From Dirofilaria immitis (lineage: Eukaryota; Nematoda; Chromadorea; Rhabditida; Onchocercidae), in the NCBI GenBank assembly GCA_024305405.1, contig JAKNDB010000109.1:5270001-5334000 (forward strand): a DNA stretch of 64,000 nt, written 5' to 3'. The notes under the pieces are model-generated. The model worked only from the letters and a program-made list of their open reading frames with translations, was not told the DNA's origin and ran no database searches. The position numbers were made by a program, and so were the translations under genes. Of this stretch, positions 1 to 12,318 are shown in pieces. Each line of letters opens with the position of its first letter. Position 1 is the first letter of the stretch.

Positions 1-1444
1 ATTCAAGCCTCGCAATTTTTATGCAAGAAGTTCATAAGCATTTATTGTGTAACAACAAATTCAACTCAGTTTCTGATCTCGTTTTTATCACGGCATTTTT
101 GGATCAAAAGTATTTATTTTGTGAAGATTACTCTGTCAAAATGTTGTCTTCCTGCATTTCCCAAGTTATTTAGTGTATAGCATGCAAGCAAGTTATTTAT
201 GAAGGAAAGAAAAGCAATGCGGAACTTCAAATGGAACAGATTAACAAACAAACGTATATTGTTTAGCAATGTCCACATTTACTTTGACAGATATAACAGA
301 TCTGGTTAGTAAAATAGAATAAGCCATTTTAATCACCCGAGCTTACTACTATCATCATGCATCCCTGCCAGCATTCGGTAGTGAGCTCGACCAAATAATA
401 TTTGTTGGATCAGTCTTATCCATTATATGTTTGAACAAAATTACGGGAATTACGACATAACAACGAACACAATAATTTCTCTTTTTTCTCTTTACTGCAA
501 AACACAATTAGGTGAAATGACGTTCGAAGTGTAAAATAGTTTATTCGATCACTCAACGATCTTTAAAACATTAAACTGTATGAAACAATAATTTGTAAAA
601 AAGATTAATCAATTGAAGAAAAAAAATCAAACATTCTGCTTTGCTGTAAAAACCGGGCCTATCGTATAAATTTTTGGACATTGTCAAAAATTCGGAATCA
701 ATGATAATGCACGGAGAATTCAAAACCTTGAGAAAAAGCAAGAATTTGTGAAGAGCCGTTAAAGTGCATAAAATGTCGCTGTTCAAAGAGTTCCCAAAAC
801 GTTGGCGCTTATGCTGAATAGTTATCATATACGGAAAGAGAAATAGGAGGATTGCGATCAAGAAATTGTTTATATAAAATGAGACGTTGAACAAATGCAT
901 TACTCTGTGACAATATTTATCAGTTAGTGCAATGACAAGCGATCACCATTGCTAATCTGATACAATGCAGTGGTTTTGCTTGATGTCGCGCCGTTATATT
1001 AGTCTTAGTTCTCATTTCAAATTTCAGTACATTTTATTATCATTCAGGTTCTGTTTTTTCTACATTTGACACTCAACAGCAGAATGCTCTCTTTTTGGTA
1101 AGATATTTAATACAAAGACCAATACATTTCTTCATTTGTCGACATCTTCGTTGCCATAAAATGGATCAAAAAAGCATGGAGTACAATGACATGTTATATA
1201 GGATCTTCTCCAGAAATCATACCGTGTCTTAGAAAAGGAAAAACGGTATTTTTATTAACTTTTTCACGTTTGAGGCGATTTCTTCGAAGTTAGAGCAAAC
1301 CACATTGCTTTAAGCTTTCTCTCGATTTACAATAAAAATATCGTTTGATAAAACTGGAATTAAAAAACTAAATTTCTGATTCTCGAATACGTTTTCTCAT
1401 ATTCATTAACGAAATCGACTTAACATCATTTATTTATGTTGTAG
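1..1444. other. Intergenic, no gene recognised
   Basis: This stretch is AT-rich and holds no convincing exon. The longest open frame (571-900, minus strand) is hydrophobic, but it has no recognisable motif and no flanking splice logic. The right end (about 1420-1444) is a T-rich tract ending in TTATGTTGTAG, which is the acceptor in front of the Ly6-like gene. Confidence 0.6.
1434..1444 (+). promoter_or_regulatory. Candidate spliced-leader acceptor of the Ly6-like gene
   Basis: A T-rich tract ending in TTGTAG abuts the ATG at 1445. No upstream exon that joins in frame was found: the only good mini-exon, near 1083, would create a stop at the junction. In nematodes this arrangement is typical of a trans-splice site. 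This is inferred, not demonstrated. Confidence 0.4.
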
Positions 1445-1930
1445 ATGAATAGTTGTGTGATGACGCAAATCGCATTGTTGTATTCCAGTTATGCTTATGG
1501 TATAACATGTTATGAATGTTTTTCCGGCACTGCTGACGACTGCCTAAAAGCAAGCGTTCCATGCATTTATGGACTTTTTGGCTGTATAAAAACGACAATT
1601 TACTCCGGTGGTATTGATAAATGTTAGTTTTTTATTACTACCTCATGAATATTATCTTCCATTAGCATAAGAAGTTGACTCGATAAATATTTAATAACTG
1701 CAGTTGGCAATTACGAAAACCAACAAGATCGAACGATCGGCATGTACCGAGGTTGCGTCATATTACCCATGGCAGATGCTGATATATGTCAGCAAATCTC
1801 ATTATTTGGTTATCGAATTGTCACTTGCCACTGCTTCAATGATTTATGCAATGGTATCATATCTATCCAAACGAATTTGCCAGTTATGTTTTTACTCATT
1901 GCTTGCTATTTCACAGTTTTCCTGTTGTAA
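1445..1930 (+). CDS. Ly6/uPAR-like GPI-anchored three-finger protein
   Basis: A two-exon model (1445-1622 and 1704-1930) gives 134 residues. The junction, donor AT|GTTAGT to acceptor CTGCAG, completes a Phe codon in phase. Residues 1-19 form a short, weak signal peptide. Ten cysteines follow at about 22, 25, 33, 40, 47, 77, 88, 101, 103 and 108, ending in the Ly6 hallmark DLCNG. Residues 118-134 are hydrophobic and run to the stop, as expected of a GPI-attachment signal. The family folds as three fingers at the cell surface. In nematodes related proteins (ODR-2/HOT class) act in neurons, but I cannot assign this one to a subfamily. The ATG lies directly after an AG acceptor, which suggests either spliced-leader addition at 1444 or an upstream exon that I do not see. 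The function is inferred; the fold is well supported. Confidence 0.82.
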
Positions 1931-3105
1931 CTGTTTATGCATACAAATTCCATGGATTTAACTAAAATTCTTGAAAATAATGATCTAATCGAAGTTACAC
2001 GGAATTTTCCCATCCTTAACCTTTGCGTTTGCATTTTCTGAATGTTATTCTCCTTTTGATGCTCTTCGGAAAGATGTAGGAAAAACAATTGTCTTCAAAC
2101 TCCAACCCTCCTTCTTAACAATATCGTAACTTATTATATGGAGACCGAAACTGATAACTGTAGCCTCATCAACGAATAAGTCTTTTCCTAGGAAATCTGT
2201 AAGTGGGAAATATTGTCCTAGTCAACCTTGGCTCTTAAGTTTGGAAAGCCAAGTGAATGATGATGACAAGCATTTTCCCTGACCACTCTCCTTTCCGAGG
2301 ATGAATTTTTAGCATTTAAGTTAGCAATGATTAACATTCCTAATCAATAATGTTTATAACAATTTTCGATTCGCACGCTCAATGTAATGGAATTACAGAT
2401 CTCTTAGGCAAAAGATTTGTTGGAAGTGGGAAATCTAGTTTTCTGAACGACCAACACTTATATAATCAAGTAATTAACATGACACTTTTGTTCTGTAAAC
2501 AAACAGAACCTGAAACATAAACTTGAGAAAAAACAGCGTAAATCAGCAACCATCATAACGATGATTAACATATGATTCTCATAAGTCGTGCAATTGATAC
2601 GTTAAGTACAATGTACTATTATTTGAAGTAAAGCAACAGTAATCCTATGTCGAGTTCTGAAATTCAAACTGCGGACTATAGATTTAGAAATTTTATCCAT
2701 CGTTGGAAAAAAATTACGAGTAACATTTCTAAATTACGGTCATAGTGAATTAACAAACATTATGAAAATAAGCATGCATATTTATCTGCTTTTACACCTA
2801 ATAATCGAAAGGTAGATAAACATACCAAATAGATATAACAGAATAGAAGTTAATATACCATTACTCTCAAGGACAAATGATATAGCTAAAGAAGAGCTTA
2901 ATAAGTTTAAATTGCTAGACTTTAATTTCTGAAGTTCAAGATTTCCAAATAACTTGGAGTTTTTGTAGTGTAAAAATGCTCATAACTAACAAAAAAAAAA
3001 TTGTACTCACATGCATATGTACTCAAACAGCACTTCAATTCTGAACCATAAAAGATGATAAACATAAAGACAGAACAATTCTTTTATTTCAAAGAATATT
3101 GAAAA
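1931..3105. other. Intergenic between convergent Ly6-like gene and lgl-1
   Basis: The two genes converge here. Nothing beyond their 3' flanks is recognisable; the short open frames have no motif. Confidence 0.6.
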
Positions 3106-6100
3106 TTAAGTTTTGGGAAAATCGCTGTTCTTAAGAGGAGATATCAAATTATTATGCTGCATAGCTGCGAGAGAAGCGCGCTGAAATTCACTAGCTCCTG
3201 GACGCAAAAAAATATTTCACCGTTTTCAGATAAAACAGCTGAAGCAATTCCCTCAATGTCAGAAGCCTGCAAATTTATTACAGTAGAAGATTTCTAATGT
3301 GAAGATATTATTGTGAATTTCGTTTATTTCGCTTCTAAGAGTTCTACTTTTTTTAATGTCACGACTCATTTGTTGGCTGTTTTAAGCATATTGTGAATAA
3401 AAACATGTATTCGATGCTCCGAAACGTAGATCATGGTGTATGAAATATGATTGAAGTTCAGAAACTCGAATTTTAATATAAAAACTTTCCAATTTCAATT
3501 TCCAATTAATATTAGTAAGAAAAAGTAAAATAAAACAAAAACAATTCACACTGTTTAAAAAAATCTTAAAATAAAAATACCTTCGTGAAATGAATTTTCA
3601 GATACTGTTTAATAGTTTGCGCAGAAAATAAAAACAATTCGCCTTGATTCGTTATAATAATAATGAATTTTTCATACAGCTTTCGATCTGAAAGAGAATG
3701 ACTCTAGAACGCATTTAGAAACTTCATATGCAATTTGGCGAATAAAATACAAAAATAAACGGATGAAAATCGAAGCTGTATTGGAAATTTTTGATAACCG
3801 CAATATTTTTCACAACACAATTAATTTCGTTTGATTTATTCTACCCTTTTGTAACCCCGATCAGCGCCTTAATCGATACAAAAGAAAACGTACCAGCAGT
3901 GCAAGGGAGTGAAAATGAAATAGGCCACTTTTAAATTGTATAAGCACTTACTGAACATTGATAGATAAAGTAAAGTAATGAAAGAAGTTTTCCTTAATAA
4001 ACCAATATTCCTATTATTTGAATTAAGAGAATCAACTTGAGCGATTAGAAATGCAAATACATAAAGAAACAAAATAAATAAATTCTGGAATGCGATTTTC
4101 GTAAAAGTGTTGAATGGTATACTTGTAGCTGATCGTAATGTAAGAAGTTGTGCCTTTCTAATTCGTGAACCTTCTACACCTGTAAATTTATACCGAAATC
4201 TTGTTGATTTCATTGTCGGTAGCGCAAACGTCTTGATTTGCTCTTCGGTATAAATGATTAACCTTTCTACACCTGTCCAACCCTGAAGCGGTTATTTTTC
4301 TCAGCTTTAAAAAGCTGAATAGAAACGTCGGTAACAGATACTTTAAAAGTTAGTATATGAGAATTTAAAAGTTGTTGTTGTATCAGAATTCCTTAGTCAA
4401 CCTTTATTAACTGAGAACCATCGATAGCTGCACAGGTGAAATCAATAACTGGAGCTCGGTGCTGCAACTGCACTTCTTTTACGAGAACACAAACGTCTTC
4501 TGGTTTCAGTGCGTCATCAGATATTGCATAAGCAAATACCACTCCTAAAAGTTACCACGTATTTACTTTTTATCATCGCTGTATGGAAATAAGAACAAAA
4601 GTTATTGTATTTTTGCTCATCGTGAACAATTATGAAAACTTTATAGAAAACACAAACCAGCTCATTAAAAAATCATGAGTAAACATACCACCATTTGTTC
4701 CAATCCAAAGACTATCGGTACGAGAAGCGGTGGAAAGAATATTCGTATGAAAGAACCTAAGTACTCGGACTGCAGAAAGAGGAGGATCACCAGCTAAAAT
4801 GTTATGCTGATCGCTGCTAATATCATACTACTACGTAAACATTGTTTGTATTTTTTGAAAGACAAAAAAACTACCACTGATAGGTGCCTCGGCTCGAGAA
4901 ATAATTTGGCGTTCAACAGGTCTCAGTTGATCGAGGTCATCATTAGCTGCTGAGCATACTGGTTCAATAGAATGAATTCCACCCTAAATTGGTGATACAT
5001 CAATAATTATTTCAAATGAAGTCGATAAAATATTCTGAACAAATACAACTACAAAAGATTCGAAACTTGTCCCATGCGACTATAACGCTTCAGCTTAAAC
5101 TTTGCAAAGCATTTCAAGAAAATACTTGTGGAATTTTTTTCTTGCGACGAAATGATTGACGAATCGATTTTTTCATACTTTTAAATCTTGATACTGTACT
5201 TGCGTCCGTTAATTCTGCAGTAAATGTAATATTTATGATACCAATATGATTTGTGGTCTTAGTATTTCGGTTAGAGACCCTATTATGTAGTGCATTTCAC
5301 TACTGATGAATAATTCATTGTCATTTTTGACTGACGCTTAAATATCAATTCTCTGAATACCTATAGCAAAAAAACTGAATGAACGTTAGGACAGGAAGAA
5401 AACCAATGATTTTTGTAAAGCTGCCAATTCCAACAACTCTGCAAGCAGAGTTATCTATTGAAAAGATGAAATTAAATGAGGTATTTCGACATCCCATATC
5501 TTCTTTCTTGAAAAGCCCAGACAGAACAAATATTATTAGTTCAGAAAACCAAAGATTGCGATCCTTAAGACTCACATAATATAATTTAATGAATTTACTG
5601 GAACATATAGAGACCTTTTAAAGTAATTAAACATCTGGATATAAGCGTTGCCTGACTTTTCAAATCACACAACACAAAGCCGTACTCGCATCCAAATGCC
5701 AGAAGATTGCGTGACCGAAGACAAGCCACTGCTGTTATTGCAATTGGTGGACGCAACTGAATAAGGTAGCTAAAAATATTGAAACTGAGTATCAGAAAAA
5801 TAAGAATTTTTTTCGAGATTCGCCACAGTTATCTGTTGGTCCTAGCTGCTAATTCAATAAATTTGCAAGCGACCTTTCACTTAACTCAACATTACCTGAC
5901 ATTATCACTAAACTTTATGCCGCGCTTCAACATTGTTTGCAATAGGATATTGCAATTAAACACACTCAAACCAGTTCTAGCATCATACCTTTGGTTCCGA
6001 TCAATTTTGAAGGGTTGATATCCAATCGCATATGCTAGTGGAATTCGTCGAGGAGGCAAAGCTTGCTGACTGATGCTTGTTGGTAACTTCGATTTTTCTG

Positions 6101-9100
6101 CAATCTCATATTCCGTTCGCATTACAGTCATTGCTGCCTAAATAACTTCTATATATTTACATCAGAAACGAACGGATATAATAATCGTTCAAACAAAACT
6201 AAAATTTACTTATAAATCTTACCGATGATTCGTCATCTAAATCATATACAATAACATGACCGGCACGTCCACCTATTACCAACTGTCCGCTAGTTACATC
6301 AAAATACACTTTTTGCACGGCTAAACGTGGATCATCGCAAAATGGATCGTATGTTCCAACCTTAAAATTAATTGAGTACACAGTTCACACCAGGTGATCA
6401 CAACTGAAACATAAAAACCTTGCGAAAAGGAGGCCAGTCAGTAATTTCATTGGAATCTTCATCAGATATTCCGTTATTGGAAACTTCAACTGAACTACCT
6501 GCAAATTCCACACGCTATATATAATTTTTTTTGAAAATCGACTCTAACTAACATTTAAAAAAATATTTCTTTTCGAGTAAATTAAAACACCACTAAAATT
6601 GCAAGAAAAATTTGTTTCAATTCCAAAATGCAATTGCTTATGTTGACAATTTTAAACGGAAATTGAAGAAAAATTCAGAAACTAACTTTGAGATTCACAG
6701 TCTGTCCTACCGGTGTCAGTATTAGTTGTAAAGTAGCCTTCAAATTCTTTCGCGGTATTAACTTTCAACAAATAACGCAAACTGACAGAACCAGTTGACC
6801 AGAACTTCACAGTACCGTCTTCATGCCTTCAAAAAATTATCATCGTGACCTTTGTCAAATTTTTTTGCTGGAAATTTGTGAATCATAAATCATAATGAAT
6901 CTAAATTAGAAACTTAATGAAGGAGCGGAAATATTTAAAACTACGAATATGATGTACAAAAGAAATTCATTATTAAATCTTACACTGAAGATTTATTGGA
7001 AGAAAAAAATTTAATCATTTATCAAAAAACTCGCCCTGTAATTAAAAGCTGACGTTTTTCTGCGTTTGTAGCAGCGCAGGGAGAAGGTATATAAGCATCA
7101 CCACCTGCATGAACGGGCCACTTAAACTTGGATGACAATTTATTTTGAACTTCGCTAGCCTTAATCAGTCCCTATAACAAAAGCTTGATTGAGGTAATTT
7201 TGGTGATTATTACAAATCCTCCGAACAAACAAAATATTAAAAAAATAAGAAAAGGAGAAAAATTGATAGTTTACCTTCCATACATGTTCTTCAATATTGG
7301 AACAGTGTGTCACACATGTAATCTGAGATGAATGAATTGGCTGCAAATACGGCAAATTAAGAAGCGGCCAGCTCGCATCAGTCAAATCGATACATACGAG
7401 TTCCTGCTCACAAAGTACCATTAGTGCCAAACAATTTTTGTAATCCGCATCTGCAATTAACAATGCATTGCTATTATTATTAATACTTATAATCACAGTA
7501 AATAATAAGAAAAAAAAGCAGATGCTCATGGGATCGAAAAACTACACATTTATTTGCATTGATGCAAACTCAGATAAAATTATGAGAATTTAGTTCTCTT
7601 TTTGTAAATTATGAATTTTCTTCGAGGACTATAAAATAATTGCAGACGGTCGAGTCCAAAAGCTGGCGAGGAGTGCGTAAAAATTTCATTGTTAAGCATT
7701 TGAATAGTCTAAGCGACTTAATTAAGAAACTGCCAACTATTTATGCTTCAGAAAATAGGCAGTATTACTTGCGAATATTCATCAGCAACACAAGGATTAG
7801 CGAGAAAACAGATTCACAAATTTTATCTGGTCGTAATAATTCATGAATGAAATAAACCCTGACTGCTTTATTAGAGATTATTCAATAATGGAAAGAGAAG
7901 TGTTTGTCGCTATCTGAGGTGGGGAACATTCAATCATTCAGATCTTTATATGTGACTGCACTTAAAGTTTATAACCAATATCAAGAAAGGTTGAAATTCC
8001 TCAATTCTGTTGATTTAGATGGTTTGCTATTATACAATACACAACTTTCCAATCAAAAGGCTAAAACTCTATCCTACTATCAAAACAAGTTCAAATTTTT
8101 TCTGATTCATCCAGTCAGTAAATTTGAAAGTCTGGAAGTATGAAGAAAATAGAGGAAAATTTACATTATACATTACCTTTCTGGCTTTGTAGTGAGGGCA
8201 CAACAACGAAATCAACAATTGCGCTGCCAAAATCAAACACCACCATTTTACCTTCTCTCATTGCTGTTAACGTATAGCGATCACCATAAGAAGCACGTGG
8301 CATTCCGCCAGTGTATAATTTAATCGGTAATGGGTGGCTAGACGGTAACATATATTAGACAAGACAAACAATAATGCTATCTACTACATTATCCGTATTT
8401 GAACCTCGATCGCAACGCAAAAAAAATGTTTTGTAAAATAAATGAAAACAAAAACCAGACTGGAAAAGTTCTATTTTTTATAATATCACAAACATTAGCC
8501 CCACAAACATGTCTTAGACGAAAAGGGGCATAGTACCTATGAATTCTGCAAAAACATTATCAAACAATGAAGATCAGACTCCTTGTGGGGGAATCATGCA
8601 AACGATTCAGAGACACTTAATTTTTTCATATGATGAGGATTTCATGTTTTATCTGCTGGTCGCATAAAATCCTACTTTTTATTTTCTAAATCTTAAAATT
8701 AATGATTTCCGCGTACTTTATCTATCAAAAAGACCATGAAAAACCAAATTTTCTACGTTGTTCACATTAAAATGCCCTGAAATATTGTATTCACATTAAA
8801 ATGTGAAATTTCAATACATCGTTCTTCCTTATTGCAGTCTAATACTGGTAAAGTAAATTTACGGAATTTATCAAAAAGCAGTTCTATTTGTTTTGTAAGA
8901 ACCGAGAAAATGGCAATGCATTTTTAAGCAAAAAAATAAATCTAATATTATACCTGGATGCACAGATCCACTGTATTTTGTTAATGGAAGTACATGGAAA
9001 GGGGCCAAATGGTACGACAGATTGTTCTACAGGTTCTAAACACTGAATCTTCCATATGCCCAACGAGCCATCATTATGCGAACAAATGAAACATTCTCCG

Positions 9101-12100
9101 TCAACATGCCATGCTAAACTCTAGAAGAATATAAATTAATAAATTTTGAAAGATTAAATTGGTATGGGAGCTGCGGAACATAAATTAAAAAACAATCAAA
9201 ATAGTTGAAACGTACTTGTTTCTTAATCAAAAGATTAATGAGTAATACCAAAATGCATTTATGTGCATAAAGCGATCATACCTACTTCAATATCATATTA
9301 AACAAATGCAGATGTATTCTGTATAGATAATTTATGTGAATGATTAGCAATTTATTGACGAATGATTAATTGAAACCGCCAAAAACTGATTTCAGAACGT
9401 TCAACTACAAGAATAAAGCTCAAAATAAGATCAGAAAAGACATACAGTAATTGCTTGCTGAACAATCCAATGGTGTAGCACTTCACTATTCAGCAAGTTA
9501 TAATGAACAATAATATGACTGTTGAATGCAATCAGGATTTGAGTAGGATCAGTTGGACTTACCATAATCTGATTAGCCGATCTTCCAACGTCTGTTGAAG
9601 GGTTAATGCTGAATGCAAGACATTTGTAAAAGATTCACAAATCTTAAAATTTGACTTTAATGCTATAAAAAACAGTGCTTTTCGAAATCACAACTATCAA
9701 CCTTTTCACAATTGTCTCCTCAAAAAGTAACACTTCGGAGAACTCGAGCGAAGCAGCACATAATCCAAATATGTTACCCGTGATGGTACCAATGAATAGA
9801 CGAGCATTCACTAGATCTTGCGTATTTTGCATTTCGCAGCATGTTATTCGTTTTAACCTAAAATATTACGAAAACGAGTCGAATACTTAGACATACAACT
9901 GCTGAAATTTTTCCGCTATTAGCAAGATGTAGCATTCAAAGATCAAGACTTTCGATACTATTCAGGGTCCATTTATTATGGAAAAAACAATTTTCCAAAA
10001 TCTGAATGTAAGAAGCTTATGTGCACTACCTCTCTTCAGTAGCAGCAGTGGTACGCTCAACTATGTCACCAGTAACTTGGAATTTATGAAAAGACTGATC
10101 CGAACAAAGCACAATAAGAGTGCCCAGGCCTGCAGCAAAATACATGTGAGCAATAGGAGTATTCCGAGGTGTCGTAGAACTCCATTCCACATTTTCTGCT
10201 CCAAATCTATAATTTTGTTATTTTTATCACAATAAAACATGAATACTTCATACAGTCTGAAACTATCAATTTAATTTTCAATTACTGTACAATATCTATC
10301 AGTTGTAGAAAATCCATGCTGCTGAGAATGAAATGTAAAATTTTATTTAACGTAATATCATCCTTCTTCAAAGGATCTGCTAATTTGATTCTAAATTTCC
10401 TAAACTTCAAAATCGAAGTAATGATTGTACATAATTTGATATCTGAAATCCTGAACAACGAATGTCTGCATAATAATATTAGTAAAATCACTGGTAGCAG
10501 GAGCTCATCTTGGAATAATTTGCAAAGCTGAATCAAAAATTGTTCATAAAATATTCAAAAATTCATTAATGAAGGCAAGCAAGCTTCCAGAATTTTGAGA
10601 AATGCTTCAATCTTAAAATAGGAATATTAAAAAGGAGAGGAATTCTACGTTCACCAAAACTGCATGCGCAGCGCTGTTCGATAAAAAAGAATTGGTTATA
10701 AGCAAATTACTGCATATTTTGAATTATCGACCAAATAATTCATTTTCCTAGACAGAATGAATTATACGTGTGATTACCATCAGGATGAGACAGCAAACTG
10801 AAAAAGATGTAAAAATTTTTTAGTCTGGTTTCAGAAAGTTCATGAGATTCATTAACTATTGTTAAGGTTATAAAATGCCTCTAGCTAGCTGTTTTAAACT
10901 ATCATTAATATTGTTGAGCAATGAATACAACCACATTAAATGGATATATATTTACATGGTCGCAAAGGAGCTTGGTCAACACAAAGAGAGCATCAGTGCG
11001 GTATTTATTTGTCGTACAATTTTTCATAATAATTTGAAAACGTTTCGGCAAAAATTTTAAATATAGTCGGAATGCGATCAAGGGAAAACAATTTAGAATA
11101 CTCTCTTCTGTTAACAATATTTCATTCGTCGAAAATGACCCACAGAGTGCAGCTTGTTCCAGTTGGGAAAGAATGACAATAGGGACCGTTTGTCTTCACG
11201 GCAAAGTCTCAAAAAAGAAGCATGTCAGGAATATGTTGCTTATGAAGAAAATTACTTCTGCGGCCAAATGAAATATATTGCGTCAGACAGTTGAAATATT
11301 TTTATGATGTACTGATGTTTAAGTGAAAGAGAAAAATAACTGAAGAATGACCGAACTGGCAGTGAAATAAAAGCCTAATAGCACAATACATATCGAAACA
11401 TGAGTTATAATATCAAGGATTTTGAGTGTCACCGCATAACATAATGCAAAAGACGTCATTTATGCAAGAAACAACCTAAAAGACTATTGCAATTTATGAT
11501 TTTAACAAAAGATTAGCAATATATGCATGAGTTGGAAAAATTTGATAAAAGCAGCCATGAAATGAAATGATGGTCGTCAATGCTATTCCCTTATGCTGAT
11601 AGATTTTGCGGTATGAAATACTTCTATAGCTTTATATCTTGTTGCTATATTTTTGTTATTTACATGGCTTCAACTAGTTCAACTAAAATATTTCTGGCTA
11701 TTAATGTACTTTTCCCCATCGTTCTGCAGGCTGTCCTTAAAAAAAGTAGCAAAATCTTTCAGCCACCCGGACAATTGTTTGAAGACTGAATTCGTATCCT
11801 CGAAACTACGTACACGAAAATACATCGGAAGAATGAAAAATGTTTCCACACATTTCAATTACAAAAACTGGGAAGAAACAGTCTATTCGACTGAGTGTAG
11901 TTGTTCACTATGCGATGTTATGGGTCAAAATTCAATGCATCTTTTATCCGCATGAGCGTGAAAAGTTAATTATATATTATAAGCCCGATTAGAGACTAAC
12001 ATTATCTTTACTTCCTTCTTCTACTTTCCTGTCTTTGATATAAATTAAACTATTTCACCTCTGCACATATGCGTTTCTAGTAGATAATATCTCTGAATGA

Positions 12101-12318
12101 ATTAACGATTTCTTAGCTTAGCTTAGATTTCATTGAAAATTTTTAGTTTTTCGCAGTACAGAATAATCAAACAATCGATGAATATATGCTCAAACTTACA
12201 TTCGAACTTGCCCATCATTGGTGCCTACTGCCATCAGGCCCAGGATGTAGTCGTACGCCAATGATGACACAAATTGCGGGAATCCATGCCGAAAACTCTG
12301 CAAGTTTGGTCCCCTTCC
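3106..12318 (-). CDS. lgl-1: Lethal giant larvae (Lgl) WD40 polarity protein, first exon missing
   Basis: Lgl proteins are cortical double WD40-propeller proteins that antagonise aPKC/PAR-6/PAR-3 in cell polarity. Nineteen exons fit in phase: 12200-12318, 10030-10206, 9702-9857, 9446-9608, 8954-9120, 8177-8337, 7275-7450, 7035-7171, 6687-6826, 6419-6498, 6223-6360, 5989-6137, 5615-5769, 5126-5214, 4875-4983, 4689-4793, 4402-4544, 4123-4282 and 3106-3266, for about 900 residues (family about 1,000-1,150). Signatures in order are FRHGFPQFVSSLAYDYI, GGMPRASYGDRYTLTA, LCEQELVCIDL, TGHEDGTVKFW, GTYDPFCDDPRL, the basic aPKC-target hinge FKSMKKSIRQSFRRKKK, PVERQIISRAEAPIS, EEQIKTFALP and GVEGSRIRKAQL. 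The basic hinge and LCEQELVCIDL favour Lgl over tomosyn. The start exon, probably upstream of 12.32 kb, was not found. One exon between 4123 and 3266 is unplaced (candidate 3367-3464). The last exon has a one-base frame break in an A7 run (3206-3212). Intron 7034-6827 has a GC donor. Confidence 0.93.
6827..7034 (-). other. lgl-1: GC-AG intron of lgl-1
   Basis: The donor reads ACAGG|GCGAGT, and the acceptor is TTTTTTGAAG. Only this junction joins LLITG to HEDGTVKFW, the conserved TGHEDGTV motif. The nearest GT donor gives a stop two codons into the next exon. Confidence 0.8.
10207..12199 (-). other. lgl-1: First visible intron of lgl-1, about 2 kb
   Basis: The flanking exons join in phase (GQVR-I-FGAENVEW) across 1,993 nt. 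Small open frames inside it (around 10.3-11.1 and 11.6-11.96 kb) show no family motif and overlap on both strands. I see nothing else in it. Confidence 0.75.

Noticed and set aside
571..900. 109-codon hydrophobic minus-strand frame, possibly a receptor fragment
   Set aside because: No conserved motif, no splice-site context, and hydrophobic frames of this size arise readily in AT-rich DNA.
5345..5579. Open frames on both strands between two lgl-1 exons
   Set aside because: The basic-hinge exon at 5126-5214 joins directly to 5615-5769 in phase, leaving this region as intron.
11580..11955. Overlapping frames of 69 and 100 codons in lgl-1 intron 1
   Set aside because: No family resemblance and no supportable splice sites; treated as chance frames.
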